From Tupaia tana (taxonomy: Eukaryota > Chordata > Mammalia > Scandentia > Tupaiidae): DNA of 64,000 bases. Location of the stretch: assembly GCA_026018925.1 (NCBI GenBank), contig JAKSZU010000020.1:39585112-39649111 (forward strand), written 5' to 3'. Position 1 is the first letter of the stretch, and each line of letters begins with the position of its first letter. The notes below the pieces were generated by a model. It was given only the letters and a program-made list of their open reading frames with translations, made no database searches and was not told where the DNA came from. Position numbers and translations under genes: made by a program. Shown here in pieces: positions 1-11,814 of the stretch.

Positions 1-1494
1 TCGGAAGGCGGGCGGCGTTGGGCAGCGTTGGAGCCGTGGCTTTCGTGCCAGCCCACCTGGCTCTCCCTTCTTACTTGCTAACATTCAAACAGCAACACAC
101 TTCGCTGGTTTCTGTGTCTGAATGTCTGAAACATTTGATAACAATTGAGTGTTGGCTGCCATGACTTCACCATCAAAAAATCACAAGAGAGACGCTAATG
201 ACTGCTAAATATAATCTGCTAGTTCTCAACTTATTTCATGTATTTAGAAAAAGCCGGCGGCATTATGTAAGAAGGAATTAGGAAAACCTGTCCTTTGCCG
301 TCAGTCCCTGGCAGGACTTTGTGGCTACGCTGCTTTGAAACCTTGTCATCCGTGATAGGTGTCCGTCTCCTGTGTTCACTCCTGAGCTGAAAATTTGAGG
401 CCGTAGGAGGCACCTGAGAAGCCAGTGGGCCAGAAGGTTGTTTGGTCATGGATAGGAAAGGAATGATCATTTCGCTAATCCCCCTAGGATAATCACTGTG
501 AATTAACCGAATTCCTGAAAATGTTTTAGGAGTAAACATCGAGGCAAACAGAGAAGCTTAGTGGGTCACCAGGGCACTGACTGTGGTTAATGAGACTTAG
601 ATACAGCGGAAAGTGGCCAGCACAGCTTCGCCTGCCCCCCCGCCCCCACCTTCCAGGGTAGCTGGACGCAGAAGGCCCTTCTAGCTCAACACCGCACAGC
701 AGCCCTGGGAGCGCAGCATCTTCAGTCTGGCCGCATGGACACAATCGCGCTCCTAGATGGACACAAGAGGCCAAACTGGTTTTTGTTCTTTGGCTTTTGG
801 GGGGCCGCTATATGAAAGTCATTTGTTTGGAAAAATTCTTGTTCCCTTGCCCACTGTGAATCACGCACAGACTATGTAGCTGGCTTCCAAACAAAAACCA
901 AGGCTCTTAGTACTTACGAATTCAGGCGAGACCCTGGCAGCGTCTAGAAAGGATTGGTTACGAGCACCTGCCCTTGCCGCGGTCACTGGGACAGGCCCAG
1001 CAAGGTCGTGAGCACAGAGCTGGCCAGGACCCTTGGCCCTTCCTGGGGAGTGAGTTGGTCTGCTGTTGTAGTCCTTTGCTTTTAAAATTTTTGCAACTCC
1101 CTAAAGTGGAATATTTCTTACACACAGCTGATATTTAGAGTTACTTAAGGAAGGACTTTTTTTTTAATTGTCTATTTAATTTGTAAATATGCATCTGTAT
1201 AAGAAATGTCTTTGCCACAGAAGCTTCAGGCCTTTGATAAGCTCATGTGTAAAGTCTACCAACACTTCTTTTTTTTTTTTGACTGTTTTGTCCTTTTGGA
1301 AACACAATTCTTCATGTGGCTCTTATTATTCTGCCACCGTCTGCAGCTTTCCTGAAGACCCAGAACTCCTTATCTCCCCACCACAGGATCTTTTAAGGTT
1401 TCAGAGTCTTTGGGAAAATTTTGTGGAGGGAAAAAAATGATTTGGCTAATGAGAAGTGTCAGATTATAACTTCCAACTTTATTTTATTGATTGA
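1..1494 (+). other. Intron sequence upstream of the first visible ETV5 exon
   Basis: No exon with the ETV5 residues expected just before this point is visible, so this is read as intron. The first 50 bases are CpG-rich. Bases 625-645 form a C-rich tract. I see nothing else that I can support as a gene or repeat. Confidence 0.6.
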
Positions 1495-1726
1495 TTGAGA
1501 GATTTTTGCTATAGGGCATGTGTGCTCATTGGACAGACAGAAAGAGAAATCACCCTACAGGAGGGATGGCCACGCGCAATCCCTTCTCCTCCATTCTCCT
1601 TTCGGGATTTTGAGCACGCATGCACATGCACCCAGTGTGAGTTTTAAGCCACTGGGTCTGGGACTCAAACCATGGGCAACTACGTAGGAGTTCAGTGACA
1701 TAACCATTTCGCCATCTGCTGGTCCC
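1495..1726 (-). mobile_element. tRNA-derived SINE, class A
   Basis: Read on the minus strand it has the head ending in a B-box-like 'ggtttgagtccc', the purine-rich middle and the tail box near 1505-1515. The head (1709-1722) contains a CTCF-like core. It lies in the intron about 200 bp before an exon. Confidence 0.85.
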
Positions 1727-1931
1727 GATCACTTCTGACTTTAAAAAAGCATCCGTTGGCTTTAGAGAGCAGGTAATGTGTTCAAGTGTTTTGCTTTCTC
1801 AGACATGTGACTTGACCTGAGTTCCTAGAACAACGGGCTAGTTACAAGGCCTGGGGAAGAAAGCAAGGCGCTCCCTGCTCACTTTCTGCCCTCTGTTCTG
1901 CCCTCACCCTTCACCCCTCTTCTCATTTCAG

Positions 1932-2061
1932 TGGTGCTTCACGCCCCCCCTCCAACCAAGATCAAACGGGAGCTGCACAGCCCCTCCTCTGAGCTGTCGG
2001 CCTGTAGCCACGAGCAGGCTCTTGGTGCTACCTATGGAGAAAAGTGCCTCTACAACTATTG
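1932..2061 (+). CDS. ETV5: ETV5 coding exon (about residues 79-121)
   Basis: 130-bp exon beginning with the last two bases of a split Leu codon after 'ttcag' and ending with TG of a split Cys codon before 'gtaagt'. It encodes [20 protein letters not shown] and continues through a Ser/Cys-rich stretch to LYNYC. It follows the acidic activation domain. The motif I-K-R-E (codons from 1961) is a psi-K-x-E SUMO acceptor. With the first Val set at residue 79 the Lys falls at 89, which matches a SUMO site reported for human ERM. Compared with the human protein as I recall it, two substitutions are visible (Ser to Ala near SELSAC, Asn to Thr near GATYGE). The phase joins cleanly to the next exon. Confidence 0.95.
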
Positions 2062-2879
2062 GTAAGTGGAAAGGCCCTGGAGGTAGGGAAGCAGACCCTG
2101 GGGACTGCCGCCCTCCTGCGGAGTAGCCCTCTAGGCACAGCCCCGCCTCCTGGGGCCTGCCCTTGAACCTTGTGACAATGCAGGTACCCGGCCCTGCTAG
2201 GAGAAGAGCCCAAATCCTGGGGTATTCGATCTGCAGCTTTGAGGCCCTGATATATACTTCTTCTTGTCTATCATATGGTAATGTGAACTTTAAGCACCAA
2301 AGAAGTAATCTTCAAATCAGAATGTACAAAAAAGTCCCGACGCTTGTGCCCTTTACTTAAGAATATTCAGGCCTCAGAAATGAAGCTTTAATTTTAAATC
2401 ACTCTTTGCTCTAGAAGATAAACATAGATCTATCTGCCTAAAGGGGGGAGAAGACGAGTGGTTACAGGGAGTGATGTTACAGGAGAAATTTACCTTCCAC
2501 AAGGATTCTGACTAACTGCAGGGAAGCCTGGAATACTTGGGAGAGGGGCCCAGAGAATGCCTCACGGGGCCTAAATTCTGCCTCAACCACCCACCGCAGC
2601 CACGCGGAGAATTCTTTCAGAAGGAGGGAAAAAGGAAACCGGAAGCAGAGGCTAAAATTATCTTAGAGAAAAAAATCACTAGAAGTGTTAAACAAGTCCC
2701 TGTGACGCAGTGTGTTTGTCACTTTTCAGAGGTACAGATATTCCCTCGGGCGCTGGCAATTTCACTATGTTAATGCTGACATTTCCTGGCAACAATGGGT
2801 GCACGGCGCTCTGCTGGACCTGGTAACCACGCTAATGGCTTCTGTGCAGTGTAATGGCTCCTTCTCTTTCTGTTCACAG
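2062..2879 (+). other. ETV5 intron, 818 bp, repeat-free
   Basis: Starts gtaagt and ends ttcacag. I see no SINE or other repeat in it. The absence of repeats is unusual for this window, but the intron is short. Confidence 0.85.
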
Positions 2880-3167
2880 TGCCTATGATCGGAAGCCTCC
2901 CTCTGGGTTCAAGCCATTAACCCCTCCCACCACCCCCCTGTCCCCCACCCAGCAGAACCCCCTGTTCCCCCCACCTCAGGCGACTCTGCCCACCTCGGCA
3001 CACGCGCCTGCAGCCGGCCCAGTACAAGGTGTGGGCCCGGCCCCCGCCCCCCACTCGCTTCCAGAACCTGGACCACAACAGCAAACATTTGCGGTGCCCC
3101 GACCACCACATCAGCCCCTGCAGATGCCAAAGATGATGCCTGAAAACCAGTATCCGTCAGAACAGAG
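2880..3167 (+). CDS. ETV5: ETV5 coding exon, Pro/Gln-rich central region
   Basis: 288-bp exon between 'ttcacag' and 'gtgggt', encoding about 96 residues from CAYDRKPPSGFKPL to ENQYPSEQR. It is strongly Pro-rich with a Gln run (PGPQQQTF). The cluster PLTPPTTPLSPTQ has several Thr-Pro and Ser-Pro dipeptides, the form used by MAP kinases that activate PEA3 factors (family knowledge). The length is a multiple of three and the entry and exit phases are equal, so skipping it would keep the frame. A Gly to Ser-Ala difference near TSAHAP is seen relative to the human protein as I recall it. Long open frames on the opposite strand here are shadows of the GC-rich coding sequence. Confidence 0.96.
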
Positions 3168-3256
3168 GTGGGTGCTTCCCCCAGCGCCTCTGGGGCCTCT
3201 CTCTTCCTCGGTGGGAAAGGGGAGGCAGGCATTTACCAGGTAGCTCCTGGATCCTC

Positions 3257-3296
3257 AGGACTTCTGCTTTTCTATGCAAAAATGTGGCCTGACTTT
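3257..3296. repeat. Degenerate hairpin MITE-like repeat, copy 1
   Basis: Carries 'tttctatgcaaaaatgtgg' between arms 'aggactt' and 'ctgacttt'. It is related to the clearer copies at 15589-15634 and 42852-42908. Confidence 0.45.
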
Positions 3297-3600
3297 CCCG
3301 AAGACCCAGTATGAACTTACTCCGCTGGTGTGGTCTGTGAGGTGATGTTTACTACCCAGCCTGCTCCAGGGCTAGCGGAAGAGGGACTCGGAGTGGTTTG
3401 TAGGCATTGCAGCACCCTCATAAGTAGGCACAGCCCGATCACTAGAACCATCACACTCCCAGAGCCGGAGGGAGAGTGACTGCCCATGGTACAGTGCTGA
3501 CCCTCGTCCAGGGCAGGTTCCTGGCTCCTCGCAGGATGCCTCCTGCTAGAATTGAACTTTGGCTTATGCTGCCCCTAATTACTGTCTTAAACCGATCTGG

Positions 3601-3854
3601 TTTTTTTGTAGAGGTTTTTGCCTTAGGGTGTGTATGATGGGGGGGGCGGGGCAGAGACAGCGAAAGGGAAAGTGAGAAATCACCTCCCAAGGGGATGGCC
3701 AGGCCACAGTCCTTTCTCCCTCATTTTCCTCCCGGGATCTTGGCCGCACACGCCCGTACCTGGCATGAGTTTTAAACCACCTGGTCCAGGACTCAAACCA
3801 CAGTTGGCCATATGGGAGTCCAGCGACTTAACCGCAGCAGCATCTGCTGGCCCT
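3601..3854 (-). mobile_element. tRNA-derived SINE, class A, diverged
   Basis: On the minus strand: head from 'ggccagcagatgctg', B-box-like 'ggtttgagtcctgg', middle and tail box 'ccctaaggcaaaaacctct'. The palindrome is decayed. Confidence 0.8.
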
Positions 3855-4236
3855 ATACTGAGCTGACGCTAATACTTCTGAAGAGGAGACAGGCTGGCAC
3901 TTCATTTACCGTGATCTGCTTTTGAGATAGGAATGTCCTGGCACATTTCTCATAAAGAGACCGAGAGGACACGAGAATGCTAGGGATTGGCGTATCACAG
4001 TAGAGTAAAACCGCAGACGACTCTAATATTGTGAAAAGTAAGCTAGTAGGACTATTCACAAATGCGCACGTCAAATCATAGGGCCCAGTGTTGAAGAAAG
4101 TGATTACGTATGTATCCTTGGTTTGATTGTTAGACATTTCCTACATGCCTTCAAAACCGTACAGTAACCTACGAAGATTTACATGCATTCTATATAAACC
4201 AGAAATCTTTTTTTTTAAAAATTATCATTTAAAAAA

Positions 4237-4259
4237 CTGAAAAAAAAAAAAAAAAAAGG
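4237..4259 (+). repeat. Poly-A tract
   Basis: A run of about 20 A residues after 'aaaaaactg', with no recognisable SINE body attached. Confidence 0.7.
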
Positions 4260-4749
4260 AAACTGAGACATCCCGAGTATCCCGTCCAGAATAATTTTTT
4301 TTTATTGAAAAAAGTATGACAGGAACCTGCGCTGCACACACCAAACTTGGCCCTTATCTGTGGTATTCCAGAATTCCAGATGCTCGCGGCCTTCCTGTCT
4401 ACAGGAGTTGTTGGGGACTGTCTTTTTATTTCAAGCCTTTCCAGGATGAGGCGATAACTATAGCCAGGTGGTTGTCAGTGATGTTACCAAGGGCCGCAGT
4501 GGTGACTGGTATCAGTATTTCATTTCTGTCTTCGGTGCGCTGTATTGAGTGGGTGTGGGGTGAGGGGCCAGGAAGGGGAGAATGTATGAGTGTACCATCC
4601 TCGGGCCTGGTCGGACCCAGATGCACCGGTATTTTCTTTACTTCTTTGAAATACAAAATAATAATAATAACAATAACATAAGGCGCATTTGGTTCATTTG
4701 GTTCTGATCCCCTTAGCCTCTTGCTCTGAAAACCATAATAAAGAACAAC

Positions 4750-5283
4750 ATGATGGGATTTGCAGATTCCATAATAGTTATGTCACTGGACTCCCATGTA
4801 GTCGATTATGGTTTGAGTCCCGGACCTGGCGGCTTAAAACTCAATGCTGGGGGACCAACAGTTAGCATAATGACTATGTCGCTGGACTCCCATATAGTCG
4901 ACCGTGGTTCGCGTCCCGGACCCGGTGGCTTAAAACTCACGCCAGGTGCGTGTGCGTGTGTGCCCAAGGTCCCGAGAGGACAATGGAGGAGAAGGGATTG
5001 CAGCGTGGCCATCCCCCCTGGGGGGTGATTTCTCACTTTCTATCTCTCTCTGTCTGTCTGGCAAGCGCACGTGCCCTATAGCAAAAACCTCTCCAAAAAA
5101 AACTAAAACTCAATGCCGGGCACGTGTGCATGGGTGCCCAAAACTCCAAGAGGAGACTGGAGAAAAAGGGATTGCAGCATGGCATTCCCTCGGGGGTGGG
5201 AGGATATCTCACTTTTTGTCTTGGTCTCTCTCTGGTGAGTGCACATGCCCTATAGCAAAAATATCTCTTAAAAAAGAACAAAG
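4750..5283 (+). mobile_element. SINE class A (outer copy) interrupted by a second SINE
   Basis: The left part (4750-4847) is the tRNA-like head. The rest (5104-5275) resumes with 'caatgccgggcacgtgtg' and ends at the tail box. Flanks 'aagaacaacatg' (4742) and 'aagaactacatg' (5276 onward) look like its own target-site duplication. Confidence 0.85.
4848..5103 (+). mobile_element. SINE class A nested in an older SINE
   Basis: A full-length copy with head, the CCCCCC/GGGGGG palindrome near 5015-5028 and tail box. It is bounded by the 13-bp direct repeat 'taaaactcaatgc' at 4835-4847 and 5104-5116. Confidence 0.92.
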
Positions 5284-5528
5284 AACTACATGGTATGGCT
5301 GGCTGGTGGGTATTCCTTTGGTCAGGTCCAGGGCCACAAGCCCTGTGTACACAGGGCCCCAGGGGTGAGCGTGACGTGCGGACTGGCTCAGGTATGGGCC
5401 TCTGCTGCAACAGAAAAGGCATCTGGAGGAGAGGGCCGCAGAACTTTGGGCAGTTGTTAACTGAATTAACAACCTTGTACTTTTTTAGGAGAATGTGGAA
5501 ATTTGGATTTTCATGTAAAAATTAGAAG

Positions 5529-5529
5529 T

Positions 5530-5558
<29 letters not shown>
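5529..5558. repeat. Poly-T tract
   Basis: About 30 T residues without a SINE body next to it; possibly the tail of a decayed antisense element. Confidence 0.7.
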
Positions 5559-5561
<3 letters not shown>

Positions 5562-7014
5562 TTGGCAGCTAATTCAAATTAAAAACAACAAAAGCAACAC
5601 TGCAGACTAAACAAAACCTCCCTGTGGGTAGAATTGCCCTGCAGGCCTGGCAGTTTGTGAACTCTGTCCTAGAGACCATTTTTATTTCAGATCATTTTTC
5701 GGTGTTATGTTCTAAAACAGCATCTTGCTGAATGTTTTGTAGGGGTTAATAACTGGCGAGGTGGAATGTGGCAGGGTATATATTCAGTATTTGAAATGCT
5801 TAGCACACTTTGTAATTTATACCACATGACAAGGAGCGTTGAAGCCAAATCTCTTACTAATATTTCCCCCCAGTCCTGTGTTTTTTCCAGGGGACTTGTG
5901 TTTATTAGCAGTTAGCTGAGCTGGGGCACTGCCCACCGGGTCTCTGGGGGTCCCATCCTTCCTGCAGTGCCCCAGATAGGGTCCCTAGTCCCCAGCTTAC
6001 CCAGCCTCCTGGAGAAAAGAGGCCCTTTGGATTCCAGAGGTTTATGAGTATCTGCCCTCAGGCGACCAAGGGGGTAGAGGCAGGAATCCCAAAGCAGGTG
6101 TTTCTTTGTCAGGGTGACCCCTCTCTGATGTGTGCCGTCCATCTGTCCATACTTCTCCTTCCACTTTAGGAATGATGGGTCGAAAATGAAAAGACCTCAC
6201 ACATGTTGGGGCAATACAGAGATTCTTGAGGGAACTGGGGTGAAGGGCAAAGTATTCTGTGGGCTCCTGAATTGATAAATTAAGATAACATGGGGCCCTT
6301 GGGCGTCCATCCTAGAGCGCTGGAATCTCAAGGCTGAGAGTGCAGAGAGGAGCCCCCTGGGGTGCGAATGCAGGGATTTAAAAATGCAGGTGCGTCGCTC
6401 CACTCCAGGGATTAAGTTTTGGTGGGTCTAGGGCAGGACGTGGATATTTATTGTCACCCTCATCCCTACTCCAGTCCACCCTTTGTATTTAAAATACAGA
6501 TTATCCAGTACTCTGAATTTTGTTCTTCCCATCCTCTTCTACTAATGAGGGTATCCACGTGTTACCTGTGTGATACACAAGCCATAAGAACATGGTAGCA
6601 ATGCCGCCTGCAGGTCCATAGCACACGGAAATCAGATCTACTGAACCCCTGGTTTGATTTTGTGACAGTCATAGTAATTACAGTCATGTATAATATCGTT
6701 TAATAATCACACATTTAATAAAGCATGCCTGTATGAAAGCGGGACAGATGGCTTTTGTTAGTAACCATAGTTTGTTTTCTCATCGTAACTTTTTATTATC
6801 CTTAGAAGGGATATTATTTCAACATAAATACATGGTCTGTTGTAGGATAGGAGGAAATATAGTTTTATTTGAACCTTTGTAGTTCTGTGACCAAGGCAGA
6901 GTAAAAAGAAAACACACTTTACAGGTGAGAAGTCAGACCTTAAAGTAGCTAACGGACTTCCTAAAGATCTCAAAGCCAAATATAAGGGCCTAAATTCAGA
7001 AACCAACCCTTGGA

Positions 7015-7505
7015 CTGGACAATGGTCCAGCAGTCAAGGGAGATGGATCCCACAGGACCAGCCACAGTTTGCATCCCAGCCTCAGAAGCTGAAAAACATC
7101 CCAGGCAGGGAACCAGCAGTTAGCGTAATGGCTATGTCGCTGGACTCCCACAGTTCGATTCCCGGACCCGGTGGCTTAAAACTCACGCCGGGCGCGTGTG
7201 CATGCGTGCCCAAGATCCCGAGAGGAGAATGGAGGAGAAGGGATTGTGGCGTGACCATCCCCCCTGGGGGGTGATTTCTTGCTTTCTGTCTCTCTGTCTG
7301 TCTCTGTCTGGCGAGTGCACGCGCCCTGTGGCAAAAATCTCTCCAAAAAAAAAAAAAAAAAAAAAAGAATCCCAGGCATGTGTGCATGCATGCTCAAAAT
7401 CTCAACAGGATGGAGAAGGGATTGCAGCATTGCCGTTCTTTATGGGGAGTGCACGCGTGCTCTCTCTCTCAAGTGCACACACCCTCTAACAGTTTAAAAA
7501 GAGAA
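7015..7505 (+). mobile_element. Older SINE (class C-like), split by a nested SINE
   Basis: Head 'ggtccagcag...atggatcccaca' at 7022-7100, then after the insertion 'ggcatgtgtgcatgcatgc' onward to 'caccctctaacag'. Both halves line up on one element. Confidence 0.75.
7108..7368 (+). mobile_element. SINE class A nested in the older SINE
   Basis: Bounded by the 10-bp repeat 'atcccaggca' (7098-7107 and 7369-7378). The head lacks about nine bases of the anticodon-arm region ('cccacagttcgattcc'). A long A tail follows the tail box. Confidence 0.92.
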
Positions 7506-9169
7506 AGAAAAGATGGACCTAGACCTTATAGTAGTTATTTATTAATAAATACACCATTTACTTTTATTGTGATTTTCTTGGGGTTACCAACATCCACCGG
7601 TCTCTACCAAAGGCTGAGAAATTGACTTTGCAAAATCCATTTCGACCTTGAACTGTATCCATCTCTTAAACTACCAGAACTTTATCCACCTCTTAGACTA
7701 CCAAGTTCTGCTAATTTCCCATATCACTTAATATTCACATACGTTTAACGTGTACTTGATTCGCTCAGTTGACTAGAATAAGCTCTTGGAGGACTAAAAC
7801 CCCCGATTTCAGACCTCTTTGTTTAGACTCTGTTTAGCCCTATCTCTCACTCGCCTTCAATATGTGTTTATTGCTAGTGATGACAGTGTGTTGACAATCA
7901 CAGTTTAAACCACTAAAATATGATCAAGTCAAAAGTGCACTCTTAATGTTTTATATAATCTTAGTATATAATTTTTCACAACTTGATTTATTTTTAGAAG
8001 ATAAATACTGTGTTTAAAAGCTGTGATTTATATTCGTGCTTTCCTCTCCGTGAAGACGGGGGGAAACATGCAGTTTGGCATGTTCAGACATGTTCCATTT
8101 ATCCTGAAAGACCAGCTGCTCCCGGAAGAGGAGTACTTTTCTCTCAGCGGCCTCATCTCAGAGTTTTTTTCAGCGCGCTCTTTATGATGTTGACATGTCC
8201 TGGGTGGAGAAACTTAGAAACTCTCCCTGTGTTGTGTCCGTGGTACTGGCCATATGTATGTTTGTCTTTTACTGTACCTTATCACACCCTGAGGGAAGGA
8301 AAGCCCCACCGCTCAACTGAAGAGGCTCCACCAAGAAATGCATTCTCTAAGGAGCATGTATTGCAATGCTCTGCTCTCTCTCACTTCATCAAGGAAAGAA
8401 GCAAAAAGCAGATAAGAATAGACAAAATTTGAAAGAATGCTTCAGTGGTGGAAGAAATCCTCTACTTCTAGGAAGCCCTGAGGGCATCAGTATATAGTAG
8501 GTTTCATGCAATAATTGGGAGTCAGAACACAGCGCCCCAAGTCATCTACTCAAAGGTCATTCCTGTGCAGGATCTTCTGAAGAGAAAATCACCTAACCTG
8601 TTTGAGAACATTCTCTTCCCTCGGTGTTATGAGCAAGGCTTCAGAGCTTTAAAGGGACAAGCTAAGGTTTCTGGAATTTTGATTTAATAGAAACTACTTG
8701 TTCCTTAACGATGTTTGGATACATGAAGAGAGGTCATATACTCAAGTTTTTCTCTTATTTCCACTTCCACTCTTAAAGTTCATTCTTAATAAATTGCTTA
8801 TTCTTTCTTTCCTGTCCGACTGTGTAGTTTTTATAGAGGGAAGACCTTGACTGTGAGTCACATGTATGCCTGACCTGGAATAGAGTGAATGCAGTCTGAT
8901 GCATTTGGTCCGTGCGCCCCTGTTAACAGCATGTTATGTATCGCAGCGCAAATGCACTCTGGGTTCCAAAATCGAGTTCCATGGTACCTGATGGAACCTT
9001 CTTTGACAGAATGAATAATGTACTTCTAATGTCAGCATGCAGAACTTTTGTGGTTCTGAGTTTTACAAACATTTCAGCATTTCATCATGTTTACAGTAGG
9101 GGGTTTTTTGTTACCCTTTGTCAAACAGGCTAAAGGATATTTCCTTCTATCCCCAGGTTATTGAAAGTT

Positions 9170-10240
9170 TTTTTTTTAACATAAATAGGTATTGAAATAC
9201 CTCATAGATTTTTATCCACCTATGTTGAAATTATCGAATGATTTTTCTCCCATAATGTCTTACTATGTGGTAAGTTACATTGATTTATATGAAACCAACC
9301 TTGTATTCTGTGACAAGCCCAACTTGTCACAATGCATAATACATTTATTATGTATATCTTTGTAGATTGCCGAATTTCATTTTCTCCTATGTATTAATAT
9401 TTAGGACTTCTGCCTCTATTCATCATTAAAAATAATGTGTAATTTTTTTTTCTTGTATCATCCTTGTTGTGCTTTAGTGTTGAAAGTTGTTGTTTTTTTT
9501 TGTTGTTTTTTTTTTTTAATTCTCATTGAATGAGTAGAAGGTGTCTTCTTTTTTCTGAATTCTGGCATATTTCATGTGAAATTCAAAATTCTTTATTCCC
9601 TGAATTTTTGGAGACACTTACCAATAAAACTAGGTTTCATACTTTCTTTTTGGAAGATTTTTAATTACTCATTCAGTGTCTTCATCTTTTACAGTTTTTC
9701 TCTGTATTTCTGAATACATTTAATAAATTATTTTCTCTGGGATTTGTTCATTTTATGTTTTTTTTTCTAATTAATTGGTATTAAATTGTTCATGATGTCC
9801 TTTTTAAAACCCTGTAACTTCTGGAGTTGTCCCTTTGTCATTTTTGATGTTTATTTATATCTTGTTGGGGGATTTTTTGTTTTTTATCTTGGCAGATAAT
9901 ACTGTCTTTTCAACAAATCAATTTTTGGCCTTGCTTATTCTAATGGAGTATTTTCTATTTCATTGGTTTCTATTCTTACTAAATACTTTATTCTTTCTTT
10001 TGTCTATGGGTTTCTTCTGTTTTTCCTGCTTCTTAGATTAGACGATTAACTCATGTTTGGCACTCCTTTTATAGTATAAGTATATAACCACATAAAATTT
10101 CTTCTGAGGCCGGCGTCACTATGGCTTCTACCTGTTCTAAAAGTAATTGCTAATAGTTTCCCCTCTCACTCTTCAAAGTATCCTGGTTTTGGACAGTCAG
10201 TCATTTGATCTCCTTACCCAAGTCCTGGGGTAACTCTATT
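9170..10240 (-). mobile_element. L1 fragment, antisense, ORF2 region
   Basis: AT-rich sequence whose minus strand resembles L1 ORF2 reverse transcriptase. Recognisable pieces are 'caacaaatcaatttttggcc' (9911-9930) and the segment around 9290-9350. It is full of stops and non-coding, and continues beyond the microsatellite and SINE at 10780-10915. Confidence 0.6.
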
Positions 10241-10257
10241 ATACAAGTTCCAGTCTG

Positions 10258-10530
10258 TGATGCATGTATATAGATATAGATATATGTATAGATATAGATA
10301 TATGATATAGATATATGTATAGATATAGATATACGATAGATATAGATATACGTATAGATATACGATATATAGATATACGTATAGATAGATATACGTATAG
10401 ATATAGATATACGTATAGATATAGATATAGGTATAGATATAGATATACGTATAGATATAGTATACGTATAGATATAGATATACGATATATATGTATAGAT
10501 ATAGATATATTTTTAGATTTGTATATATAG
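10258..10530. repeat. ATAGAT/TACGTA-type microsatellite, about 270 bp
   Basis: Irregular repeats of 'tatagatatagatata' broken by 'cgtatag'. Both strands give long open frames of Tyr/Ile/Arg/Asp purely from the repeat. It lies inside the antisense L1. Confidence 0.95.
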
Positions 10531-10539
10531 ATATTTTTT

Positions 10540-10776
10540 CTAATTGCTAGAGGGTACACGCATTCACCACAGAGAGAGGCAGGAGAAAGCATGCCTTCCC
10601 CCCCCCCCCACAAATCCCTTCTCCATTTCGCCATGCGGTCAGGATTTGAGGCGTGCATTTGAGGCATGCACACACACACGTGTCCAGCCTGCTTTGCAAG
10701 CCACCAGAACCCAGGTTTAAACCACGGTTGGCCATGTGGGATCTGGCTCCCTTTAACCACTAGGCTTTAGGGCCTT
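10540..10776 (-). mobile_element. SINE class C, inserted in L1
   Basis: On the minus strand: 'aaaccac/ggttggcc' head region, a poly-C tract at 10600-10610 and a tail near 10545. L1 sequence resumes on its far side. Confidence 0.75.
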
Positions 10777-10779
10777 CCT

Positions 10780-10915
10780 TGATTTGTATTATTTTTTAAA
10801 TTCAGTTCTAAATATCTTCTATTATTTCTTTCGCCTTTGAGTTCTTTATAAATATATTTCTTAATTTTCAAACACTGGATTTTTCTAGTTTTCTGGACTG
10901 TGTGCTGTTATTCAA
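10780..10915 (-). mobile_element. L1 fragment, antisense (continuation)
   Basis: AT-rich sequence with antisense L1 ORF2 character ('tttctagttttctggactgt'), separated from the 9170-10240 piece by the microsatellite and a SINE. Confidence 0.5.
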
Positions 10916-10974
10916 ATGTCACCAAGACGGGGAGTATTTTTAAATACTCATAGTCACAATCACAGCAACTCGTA

Positions 10975-11075
10975 TAGGCCAGCGATGCTAGAGTGGACGG
11001 ACTGGCAGGCCTGGGCTCGAATCCCAGCTCTCTTTCTGTGTGACATCTGGAACTTGGAGAACTTGGAGACACTGA
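10975..11075 (+). mobile_element. MIR fragment
   Basis: 'ggcctgggctcgaatcccag' followed by 'tgtgtgacatctgg' matches the tRNA-like B box and core of MIR elements. Confidence 0.7.
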
Positions 11076-11814
11076 CCACATGGAATCAGTGGATGAATTA
11101 AATAAAATTTCTTTGGGACCAAAGAGATGCTCCGTAAGTGTTCACTTCTATGACAGTTTTACTTCTTAAAAAATCACTTTTATTTTCTGTAAACTATACT
11201 AAGGGACTCCCCCTAAAATGATGTAGATGCCACAAACTTAGCCACTTCAGGTGCTTCATTGTTTACTGCTAGGGTTTTAACATGTAAAGCTCTCTTTCCC
11301 CCAATCTTTCCTCGTCATCGGCACACTTACTAGGGTCAGATATGCATAACTGGTGGTTCTACGTCAGAGACGTGCTGCATTTCCATACTTCCATCTCCTT
11401 CCTTCTCCCAGATTTGATCTTGAGAAACCAGACAAGCATCTAGGCCTAGAAAGGACAAATTTGATGTCTCTCCCAACATTCTGTCACCACTCAAGTGGGC
11501 GACGGAGTCTGACCAGCGCTGACTGCCTCACAGACCCCTGGGTTGTCTCAGAGGTATTCGGCGTGCTTTTAGAACAGTGTCTGGCTCTGAGCTATGTGGC
11601 TGGGAGAGGAACATCAATGTGAAATGCATGTCACTTCGCCACTCACAATAAAAACTATGATTCTTTCTGAAGAAGGAGAATGGGGTGTGGGGTAGGCCAC
11701 TAGTGAGCTCTCTTCTATTTGTGTGGGAGAGTCTTCTTCGAGGTCCTTAAGATCTTCCCTTGGACTTGCTTAACTTGAGTTGTGGGGAGACGATGGGGCC
11801 GTTGGGAGCCGTGT

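Noticed and set aside
1-60. CpG-rich first 50 bases as a possible alternative promoter or exon
   Set aside because: Too short and at the edge; no start codon, TATA or ETV5 coding match.
2909-3232. Antisense frames of 64-107 codons over the ETV5 Pro-rich exon
   Set aside because: Shadows of the GC-rich coding exon on the opposite strand.
10239-10760. Antisense frame of 173 codons rich in Tyr, Ile and Ser
   Set aside because: Translation of the microsatellite and an adjacent SINE.
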